DNA of 64,000 nucleotides. Origin: Actinospica acidithermotolerans. Lineage in GTDB: Bacteria; Actinomycetota; Actinomycetes; Streptomycetales; Catenulisporaceae. The notes under the pieces are model-generated. The model had not been told where the DNA came from and did not search any database. It saw only the letters and a program-made list of their open reading frames with translations. Below are positions 1 through 15,665 of the stretch, piece by piece. The stretch spans positions 92,652-156,651 of the forward strand of contig NZ_JAGSOH010000005.1 of the NCBI RefSeq assembly GCF_018139625.1. The letters run 5' to 3'. The position numbers and the translations under genes were made by a program. The stretch's first letter is position 1; each line of letters opens with the position of its first letter.

Positions 1-3833
<3,833 letters not shown>

Positions 3834-3848
3834 GTGTTATCAGTCCCC

Positions 3849-7343
<3,495 letters not shown>

Positions 7344-7808
7344 GGTGACGGGGTCCTTCCGAGGGCTCGGACTCACTTCGCGCCACCGGTCGTCAGCGGA
7401 CGGGCCGCGCCCCGGGGTCCTCGACAGTGCCGACACCCGTGGAGGGGGTGATCGGCAGACTCCGGAACGTGCTCATACGGTAGAAGGCAGCGCAAACGAG
7501 CAGTGTAGCCGAAAGGCCAACTGCTGTCGAGTCCGGCTCGCGGGCTTCGTAAAAGCCCAGTTCAGAGCCAGGCCCAGTGCCGCAGAACGCACTGTTGAGC
7601 CCGGCGGAGTCGGACCGTTCGGCAGGGAGTCTTCAGACTCCTACGCGGCGGTGCCCCGGCAGATGCGACGGGGCGGATACCGCGGTCCGACCGGGTCCGT
7701 CCATGGCCCCCGCGGACGGGTACCACGATCCGAACCGTGTCATGCGTACGCGGCGGCACCGGCTTGCGCTGCCTTGGTGAGGCCGCCGCGTCTCATGCAG
7801 ACGACCAG

Positions 7809-7837
7809 AGAATTGCGCGCTCCGGCCGTTTCGTCAA
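7809..7837 (-). promoter_or_regulatory. Candidate promoter for rpoBC
   Basis: On the minus strand TTGACG (7832-7837) and AATTCT (7809-7814) are separated by 17 nt, resembling a principal-sigma promoter. It lies after the rplL hairpin and about 460 nt before rpoB, where a secondary rpoBC promoter would be expected. This is a sequence match only. Confidence 0.45.
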
Positions 7838-8072
7838 GAGTGACAAGCCCCTTGACCTCGTGACCGGCCGATTTCCGCCACTTCTCCAGCCGTTCGGAAG
7901 AGTCCTTACCCCCGGCGGCACATGATCACTCATCGGGCGCAGCCGATTCGGGCCGCCCGGCCGCGGCACGCGGGCGCAGACGGCGCGTGGGGACACGTAC
8001 GGGTGAGCCTGGCGCCAGGATGGCGCGAGGGCCGGGGGCCTCCTGGAGGGGCCCTGCGGGGCCGGAAAAGGC

Positions 8073-8116
8073 CAGTGGGCCGTACGGGTGGGGCGATCCA
8101 CCCGTACGGCCCACTG
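8073..8116 (-). terminator. rplL-rpoB attenuator/terminator hairpin
   Basis: A perfect 19-bp inverted repeat (arms 8073-8091 and 8098-8116) with a 6-nt loop. On the minus strand it is followed by GGCCTTTTCC. It lies 73 nt after the rplL stop and is placed to terminate, attenuate or process the rplJL transcript before rpoBC. Confidence 0.7.
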
Positions 8117-8188
8117 AGTGGTCCATACGGCCCAACGAGACCGCCGGCGCCGCGAGGCGCGCGGGGCTCGTTTCGAGCCTGGCCGGAA

Positions 8189-8578
8189 CTACTTGACCGA
8201 GACGCCGGCGCCGACGGCCTTGAGGGCCTCCTCGGCCTTGTCCGCGGTCTCCTTGTTGACCTTCTCGAGCAGCGGCTTCGGCGCGCCGTCGACCAGGTCC
8301 TTGGCCTCCTTCAGGCCGAGGGAGGTCAGCTCGCGCACGACCTTGATGACCTGGATCTTCTTGTCGCCGGCGGACTCGAGGATGACGTCGAACTCGTCCT
8401 TCTCCTCGGGGGCCTCGGCAGCGCCGCCGCCCTGGGCCGGGCCGGCGACCGCGACGGCGGCCGGAGCGGCGGCCTTGACGTCGAAGGTCTCCTCGAACAG
8501 CTTGACGAACTCGGAGAGCTCGATCAGGGTCATTTCCTTGAAGGACTCGAGGAGCTCTTCGTTGCTCAGCTTCGCCAT
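8189..8578 (-). CDS. rplL: 50S ribosomal protein L7/L12
   Basis: Stalk protein of the large ribosomal subunit; dimers bind L10 and recruit translation GTPases. The product is 129 aa with the family's three parts. The N-terminal dimerisation domain begins [20 protein letters not shown]. An Ala/Gly-rich hinge covers about residues 35-55. The C-terminal domain contains the conserved [21 protein letters not shown] and [13 protein letters not shown] segments. It lies 74 bp after rplJ in the same operon and is followed by a strong hairpin. Confidence 0.98.
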   Translation of the reverse strand: MAKLSNEELLESFKEMTLIELSEFVKLFEETFDVKAAAPAAVAVAGPAQGGGAAEAPEEKDEFDVILESAGDKKIQVIKVVRELTSLGLKEAKDLVDGAPKPLLEKVNKETADKAEEALKAVGAGVSVK

Positions 8579-8652
8579 GATGGCTTCCTTTCGGTACTGC
8601 GAATAAGGGTCGGGCGGCGGTTCGCGCGTGCGTGCCGCAGCCTGAGGCGGGA

Positions 8653-9189
8653 CTACTCGCCGGCGGCTTCGCCGTCCTGCTCGACCTTCGCGCGCAGGGC
8701 GTCCGCGGTGCGGGCGAACTGCGTGAGCGGGGCCTGGAACAGGGCGGCGGCGTTGGCCAGGGACGCCTTCATGGCGCCGGCGGCCTTGGCCAGCAGGACC
8801 TCGCGGGACTCGAGGTCGGCGAGCTTGGTGATCTCGGCGGCGGACAGCGTGTTGCCGTCCATCACGCCGCCCTTGATCACCAGCAGCGGGTGAGCCTTCG
8901 CGAAGTCACGCAGACCCTTGGCGGCCTCGACCGCGTCGCCCTTGATGAAGGCGATCGCGGAGGGGCCCGCCAGCAGGTCCTCAAGACCCTCGATGCCGGC
9001 CGCGTCGGCCGCTCGCTTGGTCAGGGTGTTCTTCACGACGGCGTACTGCGTGTCCGCACCCAGGGCGCGACGCAGCTCCTTGAGCTGCTTCACGGTGAGC
9101 CCGCGGTACTCGGTCAGCACGGCCGCGTTGGACTCACGGAACTGCGCCGTGATCTCCTCGACGGCGGCCTGACGCTCGGACTTCGCCAT
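8653..9189 (-). CDS. rplJ: 50S ribosomal protein L10
   Basis: Base of the L7/L12 stalk and, in bacteria generally, the autogenous repressor of its own operon. The ATG at 9189 is preceded by GGAAGGAGGGCC and gives 178 aa starting [17 protein letters not shown]. Conserved segments include [28 protein letters not shown] and [13 protein letters not shown]. An in-frame start further upstream (9318) would run through the structured leader and is rejected. The leader of about 210 nt carries an attenuator-like hairpin. Confidence 0.97.
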   Translation of the reverse strand: MAKSERQAAVEEITAQFRESNAAVLTEYRGLTVKQLKELRRALGADTQYAVVKNTLTKRAADAAGIEGLEDLLAGPSAIAFIKGDAVEAAKGLRDFAKAHPLLVIKGGVMDGNTLSAAEITKLADLESREVLLAKAAGAMKASLANAAALFQAPLTQFARTADALRAKVEQDGEAAGE

Positions 9190-9235
9190 GGCCCTCCTTC
9201 CGGGACGGTGTTTGTGAGACCGCTGAACATCCCGG

Positions 9236-9270
9236 GAAAACAAGAAAACCCCATGCGCAGGCGCATGAGG
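9236..9270 (-). promoter_or_regulatory. Attenuator-like hairpin in rplJ leader (probable L10 leader)
   Basis: On the minus strand an inverted repeat centred on CATGCGCCTGCGCATG (9252-9267), extendable to 9249-9270, is followed by a T-rich run (TTTTCTTGTTTT). That is the form of an intrinsic terminator inside the rplJ leader, 47 nt before the start codon. L10 leaders regulate rplJL by binding L10 or L10-L12; assignment to that family is inferred from position and structure. Confidence 0.6.
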
Positions 9271-9403
9271 TCGCAGCTCCGCTCGGGCGATCGAGGCGGA
9301 TCTTCGTTCACAGCACACCTGCGCGGGCCACCTGTGGACACAGGACCTTCGGTTCGCCGCGCTCGCGCACGACGTAACGACCAGCGGTCATCGGATTGGC
9401 CCA

Positions 9404-9433
9404 AGGCTAACCGGTGGCCCGCGCTCGGTGCAA
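9404..9433 (-). promoter_or_regulatory. Candidate promoter for rplJL
   Basis: On the minus strand TTGCAC (9428-9433) and TAGCCT (9404-9409) are spaced by 18 nt. Transcription would start near 9397, leaving a leader of about 208 nt before rplJ, which fits the long leaders known for this operon. Confidence 0.5.
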
Positions 9434-9442
9434 ATTCGGTGC

Positions 9443-9480
9443 TTGTCCCGCCCCAAGCGGGACAACCCGCCGAAGGCGGG
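9443..9480 (-). terminator. Double hairpin terminator after the lipoprotein gene
   Basis: Two adjacent inverted repeats: TTGTCCCGC/GCGGGACAA (9443-9465) and CCCGCC/GGCGGG (9466-9480). They lie 4 bp beyond the stop codon at 9485 and before the rplJ promoter, so they isolate the lipoprotein transcript from rplJL. Confidence 0.65.
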
Positions 9481-9484
9481 ACGC

Positions 9485-10372
9485 TCAGTGCGAGGACGTC
9501 GCGGCGGCCGCGCTCGCGCTGGCCACGGCGCCGGTGAGCGCCGAGGTCATGTTGTAGACCTCAGCGGAGGGCGGCGCGCCGACCGACACCGGGGCGCCCC
9601 AGTCCGACAGGTGCATGTCGCCGGTCACCGTGCCGGAGCTCAGCTTCTCCGCGTACTTCTCCTCCACCGGCAGGCCGGAGGACGAGATCCACACGTCGAT
9701 CGTCACCGCGCTGGCGCCGGCGTCCTGCAGCAGGCTCTTGAGCTGGGCGACCTGGGCCGCGCTCAGGTGCGCGGAACCGCCGCTGAGCGTCGCCAGCTGA
9801 CCCGTCGTCAGGGTGCCGGAGTAGTGCGTCGTCTGCTGACCGTCCACCGTCGCCGTGCCGACCTTGGAGACGTCGCCGGAGGCCACCAGCGCCGAGATCT
9901 GCGTCGTCGGGTTCTGGTCGCGCACCGAGGACAGCAGCGTGGAGAGCGAGCCGAGCGAGCCGGTCGCCTGGGACAGGTCGATCTCGCCCCAGGGCTTGCC
10001 GCCCATCATGGCGGAGAGCCCGGCGTACTTCATGTACAGCTTGTCGGCGATCAGGACCTCGCTGATGCTCTGCCCGTTGAGCTGCGTGGTCATCGACATC
10101 TCGAGGCTGGGGCTGTACTCCTCCTCGGCCGTCATCGTCATCGGCGTCGTCGAGCCCGGCGTCGTCATGGTCCCCGTGACCTTGACCGTGCCCGCCGAGT
10201 CCGCCTTGTTCATCGCGTCGGCCACCAGCGTCAGCGAGGCCGGGTCCCCGGCCGCCGTGGTGCCCTGCGCCGTCGCGCCGCCGCTGCCCGAACCCGAGCA
10301 GCCCGCCGCGGCCAGAACGGCCAGCGACGCGGCCGCGGCGCCGATGCCGAGCCGTGCCTTCGAGCGCTTCAT
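9485..10372 (-). CDS. Putative exported lipoprotein (LppX/LprAFG-like)
   Basis: A 295-aa protein with a lipoprotein signal: MKRSKAR, a hydrophobic stretch, then lipobox AAGC with the modified Cys at residue 25. A Gly/Ser linker follows, and then a beta-rich body with the pattern ADAMNKADSAGTVKVTGTMT, KLYMKYAG and PVEEKYAEKL. This layout resembles the LppX/LprG/LolA-like lipid-carrier lipoproteins of actinobacteria, so a surface role in lipid or glycolipid handling is plausible but not shown. It sits between rplA and rplJ with its own terminators on both sides, so it is probably an independent unit inserted in the ribosomal cluster. Confidence 0.75.
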   Translation of the reverse strand: MKRSKARLGIGAAAASLAVLAAAGCSGSGSGGATAQGTTAAGDPASLTLVADAMNKADSAGTVKVTGTMTTPGSTTPMTMTAEEEYSPSLEMSMTTQLNGQSISEVLIADKLYMKYAGLSAMMGGKPWGEIDLSQATGSLGSLSTLLSSVRDQNPTTQISALVASGDVSKVGTATVDGQQTTHYSGTLTTGQLATLSGGSAHLSAAQVAQLKSLLQDAGASAVTIDVWISSSGLPVEEKYAEKLSSGTVTGDMHLSDWGAPVSVGAPPSAEVYNMTSALTGAVASASAAAATSSH

Positions 10373-10455
10373 GTCGAACCCTCCCGTCGCGGCGGCCGTG
10401 CGCCGCCGCCTTGAGTCGCGAGCCCAGCCTAGCCATCTCGTCCGGTAGAGCGAAC

Positions 10456-10482
10456 GAGGCGCCCCGCGTCGCGGGGCGCCTC
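10456..10482 (-). terminator. Terminator after rplKA
   Basis: A perfect 12-bp inverted repeat GAGGCGCCCCGC/GCGGGGCGCCTC with a 3-nt loop, 46 bp beyond the rplA stop. There is no clear T-run, which is common in this phylum. Confidence 0.6.
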
Positions 10483-10527
10483 TTCAGGCTCGAATCGGTA
10501 TCGAAACCGTCTCGGGAGGGGACTGGA

Positions 10528-11241
10528 TCAGTCCTCTTCCTCGCCGAGCAGGTTGCGGGTCCGGTTGGAGTCCACCGGCACGCCGGGGCCCATCGTCGTG
10601 GCGATGGTGACCTTCTTCAGGTACTTGCCCTTGGCCGCGGACGGCTTGACCCGGAGCACCTCGTCGAGGGCGGCGGCGTAGTTCTCCACCAGCTGCTCGG
10701 TGGTGAACGAGGCCTTGCCGATCACCAGGTGCAGGTTGGAGTGCCGGTCGACGCGGAACTCGATCTTGCCGCCCTTGATGTCGGAGACGGCCTTGGCCAC
10801 GTCCGGGGTGACGGTGCCGGTCTTCGGGTTCGGCATCAGGCCGCGCGGGCCGAGGACGCGGCCGAGGCGGCCGACCTTGCCCATCAGCGCCGGGTCGGCG
10901 ACGACGGCGTCGAAGTCGAGGAAGCCCTTGGCGACCTCGTCGATCAGCTCGTCACCGCCGACGTGGTCGGCGCCCGCGGCACGGGCCGCCTCAGCGCGCT
11001 CACCGGTGGCGAAGACCAGGACCCGGGCGGTCTTACCGGTGCCGTGCGGCAGGATGACGGTCGAGCGGACCATCTGGTCGGCCTTGCGGGGGTCGACCCC
11101 GAGGCGGAAGGCGACCTCGACGGTCGCGTCGAACTTGGCCGAGGAGGTCTCCTTGGCCAGCTTCACCGCGTCGAGCGGTGCGTAGAGGGCGTCGCGGTCG
11201 ATCTTGGCGGCCGCCGCCTCGTAGGCCTTGCTGCGCTTCAT
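10528..11241 (-). CDS. rplA: 50S ribosomal protein L1
   Basis: Forms the L1 stalk near the ribosomal E site and in many bacteria represses the L11-L1 operon. The product is 237 aa, normal for the family, beginning [20 protein letters not shown]. It carries the L1 signature segments [27 protein letters not shown] and IGKASF. It lies 86 bp downstream of rplK in the same transcript and is closed by a terminator hairpin. Confidence 0.98.
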   Translation of the reverse strand: MKRSKAYEAAAAKIDRDALYAPLDAVKLAKETSSAKFDATVEVAFRLGVDPRKADQMVRSTVILPHGTGKTARVLVFATGERAEAARAAGADHVGGDELIDEVAKGFLDFDAVVADPALMGKVGRLGRVLGPRGLMPNPKTGTVTPDVAKAVSDIKGGKIEFRVDRHSNLHLVIGKASFTTEQLVENYAAALDEVLRVKPSAAKGKYLKKVTIATTMGPGVPVDSNRTRNLLGEEED

Positions 11242-11327
11242 GTTTCGCTCCTTGTTGGAGTTCGTGGTGTATTCGGGCCGCGCGAGGCCCTACCACCTTC
11301 GGGTTCCGCTTGGGGCAGAGCCCTGAA

Positions 11328-11759
11328 TCAGTCGGAGATCGTGACGCCCATGGACCGGGCGGTGCCGGCGATGATCTTCGCCGCCGCCTCGATGTCGTTC
11401 GCGTTCAGGTCCTCCATCTTGACCTGCGCGATCTCGCGCAGCTGGGCCTGCGTGATCGAGCCGACCTTGTCCTTGTGCGGCACGCCGCTGCCCTTGTCCA
11501 GGCCCGCGGCCTTGAGGATCAGCTTCGGCGCCGGCGGCGTCTTGGTGATGAAGGTGAACGAGCGGTCCTCGAAGACCGAGATCTCGACGGGGATGACCTC
11601 GCCGCGGTTCTTCTCGGTGGCCGCGTTGTACTGCTTGCAGAACTCCATGATGTTCACGCCGTGCTGACCCAGCGCGGGGCCGACCGGCGGGGCCGGGTTC
11701 GCCATACCGGCCTTGATCTGCAGCTTGATGATCGCTGCGAGCTTCTTCTTGGGAGGCAT
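11328..11759 (-). CDS. rplK: 50S ribosomal protein L11
   Basis: Binds the GTPase-associated centre of 23S rRNA, the thiostrepton target. The ATG at 11759 follows AAGGA (8-nt gap) and gives 143 aa, the usual length. Markers are [38 protein letters not shown] and the C-terminal rRNA-binding part ending [10 protein letters not shown]. The prolines of the thiostrepton-binding N-domain are intact. The leader contains a GCATGC/GCATGC inverted repeat at 11815-11835. Confidence 0.98.
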   Translation of the reverse strand: MPPKKKLAAIIKLQIKAGMANPAPPVGPALGQHGVNIMEFCKQYNAATEKNRGEVIPVEISVFEDRSFTFITKTPPAPKLILKAAGLDKGSGVPHKDKVGSITQAQLREIAQVKMEDLNANDIEAAAKIIAGTARSMGVTISD

Positions 11760-11859
11760 GCTCCGGGTCCTTAACTCTGGAAAGGTGATTTCCCTGAACG
11801 TGTCCACCCTGCGCGCATGCTTTCGCCGAGCATGCGGGGGTCTGATGACACAAACGCCA

Positions 11860-11889
11860 AGAGTACCCGAGCCCGTCACCGCACACCAA
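11860..11889 (-). promoter_or_regulatory. Candidate promoter for rplKA
   Basis: On the minus strand TTGGTG (11884-11889) and TACTCT (11860-11865) are spaced by 18 nt. The -35 element and the whole spacer lie inside the inverted repeat that ends the nusG transcript, so terminator and promoter share bases. Confidence 0.5.
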
Positions 11890-11913
11890 AACGCGTGCGG
11901 CGACGGGCTCGGG
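11866..11913 (-). terminator. Terminator after nusG
   Basis: A 19-bp inverted repeat with one mismatch (arms 11866-11884 and 11895-11913, 10-nt loop), 22 bp beyond the nusG stop. It separates secE-nusG from rplK-rplA. Confidence 0.65.
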
Positions 11914-11934
11914 CAGAGCTCGCGCTTTAAGCTG

Positions 11935-12612
11935 CTAGTTCTTTTGGATCTGCGAGAACGAGAGCTCCACGGCGGTCTCCCGGCCGAAGATCTCGACGAG
12001 GCCCTTGACCTTCTGCGAGTCGGCGTTGATCTCGTTGATCGTGGCCTGCAGCGTGGCGAACGGGCCGTCGATGATGGTGACCGAGTCGCCCACCTCGAAG
12101 TCCAGCACCTTCACCTCGACGGCCGGCTTGGGCGCGCCGCCCGCGGCCTCCGGCTCCTCCGCGGCGAGGATCTTGACCACCTCGTCGAGGGTGAGCGGGT
12201 ACGGGTCGTGCGCGTTGCCGACGAAGCCGGTCACGCCGGGGGTGTTGCGCACCACGCCCCAGGAGTCCGCGGTCAGGTCCATGCACACCAGCACGTAGCC
12301 GGGGAACTTGTTCCGCTTGACCTTCTTGCGCTGGCCGTTCTTGACCTCGACGGCCTCCTCCATCGGCACCTCGACCCGGAAGATCTGCTCCTCCATGTTG
12401 AGCGAGGTGATCCGGGTCTCGAGGTTCTGCTTGACCCGGTTCTCGTAGCCCGCGTAGGAGTGCACCACGTACCACTCGCCGGGCGAGCGCCGCAGCGCCT
12501 CACGGAAGTCGTCGGCGGTGCCCGGCGTTTCGGGCTCGGGCACGTCCACGGCCGCGTCCTGCTCCTGCGGCTCCTCGAGCAGCTCCGAATCCGATTCGTT
12601 GATGTCGGACAC
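11935..12612 (-). CDS. nusG: Transcription termination/antitermination factor NusG
   Basis: Elongation factor that binds RNA polymerase and couples it to Rho or the ribosome. The product is 225 aa with a GTG start. An acidic N-terminal extension of about 45 residues, usual in actinobacteria, precedes the NGN domain ([20 protein letters not shown] to about residue 150). A Pro/Ala linker leads to the C-terminal KOW domain ([19 protein letters not shown]; end SFSQIQKN). It lies 80 bp after secE in the standard secE-nusG pair and is followed by a strong hairpin. Confidence 0.97.
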   Translation of the reverse strand: MSDINESDSELLEEPQEQDAAVDVPEPETPGTADDFREALRRSPGEWYVVHSYAGYENRVKQNLETRITSLNMEEQIFRVEVPMEEAVEVKNGQRKKVKRNKFPGYVLVCMDLTADSWGVVRNTPGVTGFVGNAHDPYPLTLDEVVKILAAEEPEAAGGAPKPAVEVKVLDFEVGDSVTIIDGPFATLQATINEINADSQKVKGLVEIFGRETAVELSFSQIQKN

Positions 12613-12692
12613 TACGGCCTCTTCTTCCCTGTGTGGTTCCGTTTCCTGCTGTTAACCAGACTAGCCGGAAACTACGACGGGCTCGGCCCGGC

Positions 12693-13091
12693 TCAGCCGA
12701 AGACGGCGGAGACCGCGTGCGTGATGCCGTAGTCGAACAGGGCGACGATGCCGATGATGGCCACCACGAAGACGATGACCACGCTGGTGTAGGTGAGCAG
12801 CTCGCCGCGCGTGGGCCAGACCACCTTGCGCAGCTCCGCGAGGATCTGCCGGACGAACAGCGCGGGCGAGGTGCGCTTCTTGCGCGGGGCCTTGGGCGCG
12901 GTCTTGCCGGCCGCCTTGTCCCGCTGGGCGCGGCGCTTCGCGGCCTTGCGCTCGGCGCGCGACGGCTTCTTGGCCCGGACCTCGTCCTCGACGACGTCGG
13001 AGTCCTCGTCGAACTCCTCGGAGTCCTCGAACTCCTCTTCGTCGGAGACGCCGTCCAGTTCCTCGCCGGCGTTGCTGCGCGTCTGGCTCAC
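12693..13091 (-). CDS. secE: Preprotein translocase subunit SecE
   Basis: Small essential membrane subunit of the SecYEG channel. The product is 132 aa with a GTG start. A long acidic then basic N-terminal extension (residues 1-75, rich in E/D then K/R) is typical of actinobacteria. The conserved amphipathic segment FVRQILAELRKVVWPTRGEL follows, then a single membrane span near residues 100-125 (LLTYTSVVIVFVVAIIGIVA). It sits between tRNA-Trp and nusG as in related genomes. Confidence 0.96.
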   Translation of the reverse strand: MSQTRSNAGEELDGVSDEEEFEDSEEFDEDSDVVEDEVRAKKPSRAERKAAKRRAQRDKAAGKTAPKAPRKKRTSPALFVRQILAELRKVVWPTRGELLTYTSVVIVFVVAIIGIVALFDYGITHAVSAVFG

Positions 13092-13304
13092 CTGTCTACC
13101 TCACTGCTCGGTCTCGGCAGCCGCGATCGATGCGGTGCACCGCACAGCGTACGACGCAAGCCGCGCCAGGGCCACCTTCCGCATGGAAAGCGCGCCCGAC
13201 GCGGCTTCGTCACCACCGGTACAGGGCCGAGATCCACCCTGCCGAAGTCTTTTCCCCAGCGTACGCGTCCCGGCCTCGGCGAGGCAAACACCGCCGGGAA
13301 CGAG

Positions 13305-13336
13305 ACAGGCACCCCCCGAGGCCGGGGGGTGCCTGT
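13305..13336 (-). terminator. Hairpin between tRNA-Trp and secE
   Basis: A perfect 14-bp inverted repeat (arms 13305-13318 and 13323-13336, 4-nt loop), 14 nt after the 3' end of tRNA-Trp. Probable terminator or processing point for the tRNA transcript. Confidence 0.65.
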
Positions 13337-13350
13337 CCGTTCTTCCCGTG

Positions 13351-13423
13351 CAGGGCCGGAGGGACTTGAACCCCCAACCCCCGGTTTTGGAGACCGGTGC
13401 TCTGCCAGTTGAGCTACGACCCT
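13351..13423 (-). tRNA. tRNA-Trp (anticodon CCA)
   Basis: A 73-nt cloverleaf: acceptor AGGGTCG pairs with CGGCCCT, the anticodon loop is CTCCAAA with anticodon CCA, T-loop TTCAAGT, discriminator G. CCA is not encoded. It lies immediately upstream of secE, its conserved place in actinobacteria. Confidence 0.96.
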
Positions 13424-13452
13424 ATGGTTCAGATCGCTCTGCACTGGCGAGC

Positions 13453-13483
13453 AGTCTAACGGTTTCCGCGGTCCAGAGTCGAA
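13453..13483 (-). promoter_or_regulatory. Candidate promoter for tRNA-Trp
   Basis: On the minus strand TTCGAC (13478-13483) and TAGACT (13453-13458) are spaced by 19 nt, about 30 nt upstream of the tRNA 5' end. The spacing is slightly long, so this is a moderate match. Confidence 0.4.
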
Positions 13484-13487
13484 TGGC

Positions 13488-14984
13488 TTACGCCGCAGCC
13501 GGAATCCGGGCGCGCCGCGGCAGGGCCCAGACCGTGGCGGAGGCCACCAGCAGGACCACGGCGCCGGTGTAGACGGCCGGGATCACGCCGTTGACGAAGT
13601 GCTGCGGGGCACTGAGCGTCGCGGTCGGGCCGTACCCGCCGCTGGCCGCGAAGATGGCGCCCATCACGGCCACGCCGAGCACGCCGCCGAACTCGCGGAT
13701 CGCGTTGTTCACCCCGGAGGCCAGCCCCTCCTGGTCGCGGCGCACCGAGCCGAGCACCAGGTTCGCGATCGGCGCGAAGAACAGGCCGTTGCCGATGCCG
13801 CCGAGCACCAGGCCGGGGATCACGTGCGAGTAGGGCACGGTGGTCGTGGTCACCGCGGCGATCGCGGCGAGACCGGCCGCCTGGAAGAGCAGTCCGACGC
13901 CGACGATGACCCGGCCGCCGATCCGGTCGGACAGGGCGCCGGCGATCGGCGCGGCCACCATCGGGATCGCCGTCCACGGCAGCGCGTGCACGCCGGCCGC
14001 CAGCGGGGACATCCCGTAGACGTCCTGGAAGAGCTGGATCAGGAAGAAGACCGAGCCGAACATCCCGAAGAACATCAGCATCGAGGCCAGGTTCACCAGC
14101 GTGAACTGCCGGCCGCGGAACAGCCCGAGCGGCAGCATCGGCTCGGCGGTGCGCGACTCCCAGACCAGGAACGCGGCCAGCAGCAGCCCGCCGACGACGA
14201 AGCCGGCCAGCACCTCGGGCCGCGTCCAGCCGATCTGCCCGCCGCGGATCAGGCCGTAGACCACGCCGAACAGGCCCAGGCTGACCAGCGCGTTGCCGGG
14301 CACGTCCAGGCGCCGGGAGGGGCCGTGCGACTCGCTGAGCCAGTACCGGGACAGCGGCAGCAGCACGATGCCGATCGGCACGTTGATCCAGAAGATCCAC
14401 TTCCAGGACGCGGCGTCGGTGATGCCGCCGCCGATGACCGGGCCGAGCGCGACGGCCACGCCGGCCAGCGCGCCCCAGCCGCCGATCGCCAGCCCCCGGC
14501 GCTCCGGGCGCACCGCGGCGGACAGCAGGGTCAGGGTGAGCGGCACCATGATCGCGCCGCCGAAGCCCTGCACCGCGCGCGCGGTGATCAGGGTCGCGAT
14601 GTTCGGCGCCAGCGCCGAGCCGATCGAGCCGAGCGTGAACACGGTCAGGCCGATGCCGAACAGCCGCTTGCGGCCGTAGCGGTCGCCGAGCGTCGCGCCG
14701 GTGAGCAGGAACACGGCGAACGTGAGCGTGTAGGCGGAGATCGTCCACTGCAGTCCGGAGAGCCCGGCGTGCAGCGCCTTCTGGATCGAGGGCAGCGCGG
14801 AGGTGACGACGAGATTGTCGAGCTGCGCCATGAACATCGCGGTGCCCACGATGACGAACGTGCGGACCGGGTGGCCGACCGTGGTCGGCGCGGCCTGCGC
14901 GGTACCTGCTCCGGCGCCCGCTCCGGCGCCGGTCTGCGTGCCCGGCGACGCCCCCGCGTCCCGGGCCAGTGTCGATTCGGCCAT
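13488..14984 (-). CDS. MFS multidrug efflux transporter, DHA2 (EmrB/QacA) type
   Basis: A 498-aa membrane protein with about 14 predicted spans. After a Gly/Ala-rich N-terminus comes the DHA2 start region TAMFMAQLDNLVVTSALPSI, in which the Asp of motif D1 is present. Motif A is GATLGDRYGRKRLFGIG, and motif C is the Gly/Pro-rich GVAVALGPVIGGGIT. Proton-driven export of lipophilic drugs or self-made metabolites is the family role; the substrate is unknown. The tetR gene lies 91 bp upstream in the same direction. A promoter 20-50 nt ahead of the start overlaps an operator nearly identical to the one at tetR, so repression by that TetR is strongly implied. Confidence 0.88.
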   Translation of the reverse strand: MAESTLARDAGASPGTQTGAGAGAGAGTAQAAPTTVGHPVRTFVIVGTAMFMAQLDNLVVTSALPSIQKALHAGLSGLQWTISAYTLTFAVFLLTGATLGDRYGRKRLFGIGLTVFTLGSIGSALAPNIATLITARAVQGFGGAIMVPLTLTLLSAAVRPERRGLAIGGWGALAGVAVALGPVIGGGITDAASWKWIFWINVPIGIVLLPLSRYWLSESHGPSRRLDVPGNALVSLGLFGVVYGLIRGGQIGWTRPEVLAGFVVGGLLLAAFLVWESRTAEPMLPLGLFRGRQFTLVNLASMLMFFGMFGSVFFLIQLFQDVYGMSPLAAGVHALPWTAIPMVAAPIAGALSDRIGGRVIVGVGLLFQAAGLAAIAAVTTTTVPYSHVIPGLVLGGIGNGLFFAPIANLVLGSVRRDQEGLASGVNNAIREFGGVLGVAVMGAIFAASGGYGPTATLSAPQHFVNGVIPAVYTGAVVLLVASATVWALPRRARIPAAA

Positions 14985-15003
14985 CGTCCTCGAACCCCTT
15001 AGA

Positions 15004-15034
15004 GTAGTTATCGATTACTAACTTCGCAGGTCAA
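15004..15034 (-). promoter_or_regulatory. Efflux gene promoter with TetR operator copy 1
   Basis: On the minus strand TTGACC (15029-15034) and TAACTA (15005-15010) are 18 nt apart. The operator core AGTTAGTAATCGATAACT fills the spacer and covers the -10 element. Its 21-bp form (15004-15024) matches the copy upstream of tetR at 19 of 21 positions. Confidence 0.75.
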
Positions 15035-15075
15035 AAAGAGAGGCGCCCGACAGTGCGGGCGCCGACGCGCCGGTC

Positions 15076-15642
15076 CTACTGGCCGTTCGGCAGCGGGAAC
15101 TTGTGCGGCCACAGCGCCATGAGCACCGGCAGCCACTGCGGATCGTTCCCGTCCGCTCGGCCGGCCGCCGCCATCACGTTGCACATCATGCCCTTGGCGA
15201 AGAACACGGCGATCTCCTCCAGCGGCACGCCGGTGAGCTCGACCACCATGTTCCAGATGCCCTGCATGCAGTGCCGCACGGTGCGCTGGACGTCCTCGTC
15301 CCAGCACGCCGCGTACTGCTGCATCTGCAGCAGCAGCGAGTCCCGGTCCGTCTCCATCCGCTCGACGTACGCGTCGCCCATCGCCTCGAGCGCTTCCTGG
15401 CCGGTCTTGCCCCCGGCCGAGTCGCGCATCTGCTCGAGCGTGGTGCGCATGTTGCGCTCGCACGCCGCGATGAACAGGTCCTTCTTGGACGCGTACAGCT
15501 TGAAGATGTACGGCTGGGTCACCCCGGACCGCTTGGCGATCTCGGCGGTGGTCGCGCCCTCGAAGCCGTAGCGGGCGAACACCGGGATCGCCTCGCGGAG
15601 CACCAGCTCCCGACGCTCCTCCATCGCCATCCGCGGACTCAT
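15076..15642 (-). CDS. TetR family transcriptional regulator
   Basis: A 188-aa repressor-type protein. The N-terminal helix-turn-helix (about residues 10-55) reads REAIPVFARYGFEGATTAEI then SGVTQPYIFKLYASKKDLF, a textbook TetR DNA-binding domain. The rest is a ligand/dimer domain with many Met residues (MQQY, FFAKGMMCNVM), suggesting a hydrophobic ligand. The start has GGAAGGAGG upstream. It lies just before the DHA2 pump gene, and matching operators at both promoters indicate autorepression plus control of the pump. Confidence 0.9.
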   Translation of the reverse strand: MSPRMAMEERRELVLREAIPVFARYGFEGATTAEIAKRSGVTQPYIFKLYASKKDLFIAACERNMRTTLEQMRDSAGGKTGQEALEAMGDAYVERMETDRDSLLLQMQQYAACWDEDVQRTVRHCMQGIWNMVVELTGVPLEEIAVFFAKGMMCNVMAAAGRADGNDPQWLPVLMALWPHKFPLPNGQ

Positions 15643-15665
15643 CGGCGGACCTCCTTCCGAGAACT

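Larger units (their letters stand above)
7344..8188. other. rplL-rpoB intergenic region (845 bp, non-coding)
   Basis: No convincing gene: the open frames here have no recognisable product and no well placed ribosome site. Read on the minus strand, it contains a strong 19-bp hairpin just after rplL, a GC-rich stretch, a sigma-70-type promoter candidate near 7809-7837, and a roughly 460-nt untranslated leader before the TTG of rpoB. The layout suggests that ribosomal-protein and polymerase expression are partly uncoupled here. Confidence 0.6.

Noticed and set aside
7344..7436. N-terminal extension of rpoB from an upstream ATG at 7436
   Set aside because: The added 31 residues have no family resemblance, and the TTG at 7343 has a ribosome site and gives the standard length.
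7922..8893. Open frame of 323 codons on the plus strand over the rplL region
   Set aside because: It is antisense to rplL and rplJ and its translation is of the low-complexity antisense type.
9485..11241. Similarity of the first residues MKRSKA in the lipoprotein and L1
   Set aside because: The match covers six residues with different codons and different downstream sequence, so chance is the simplest explanation.
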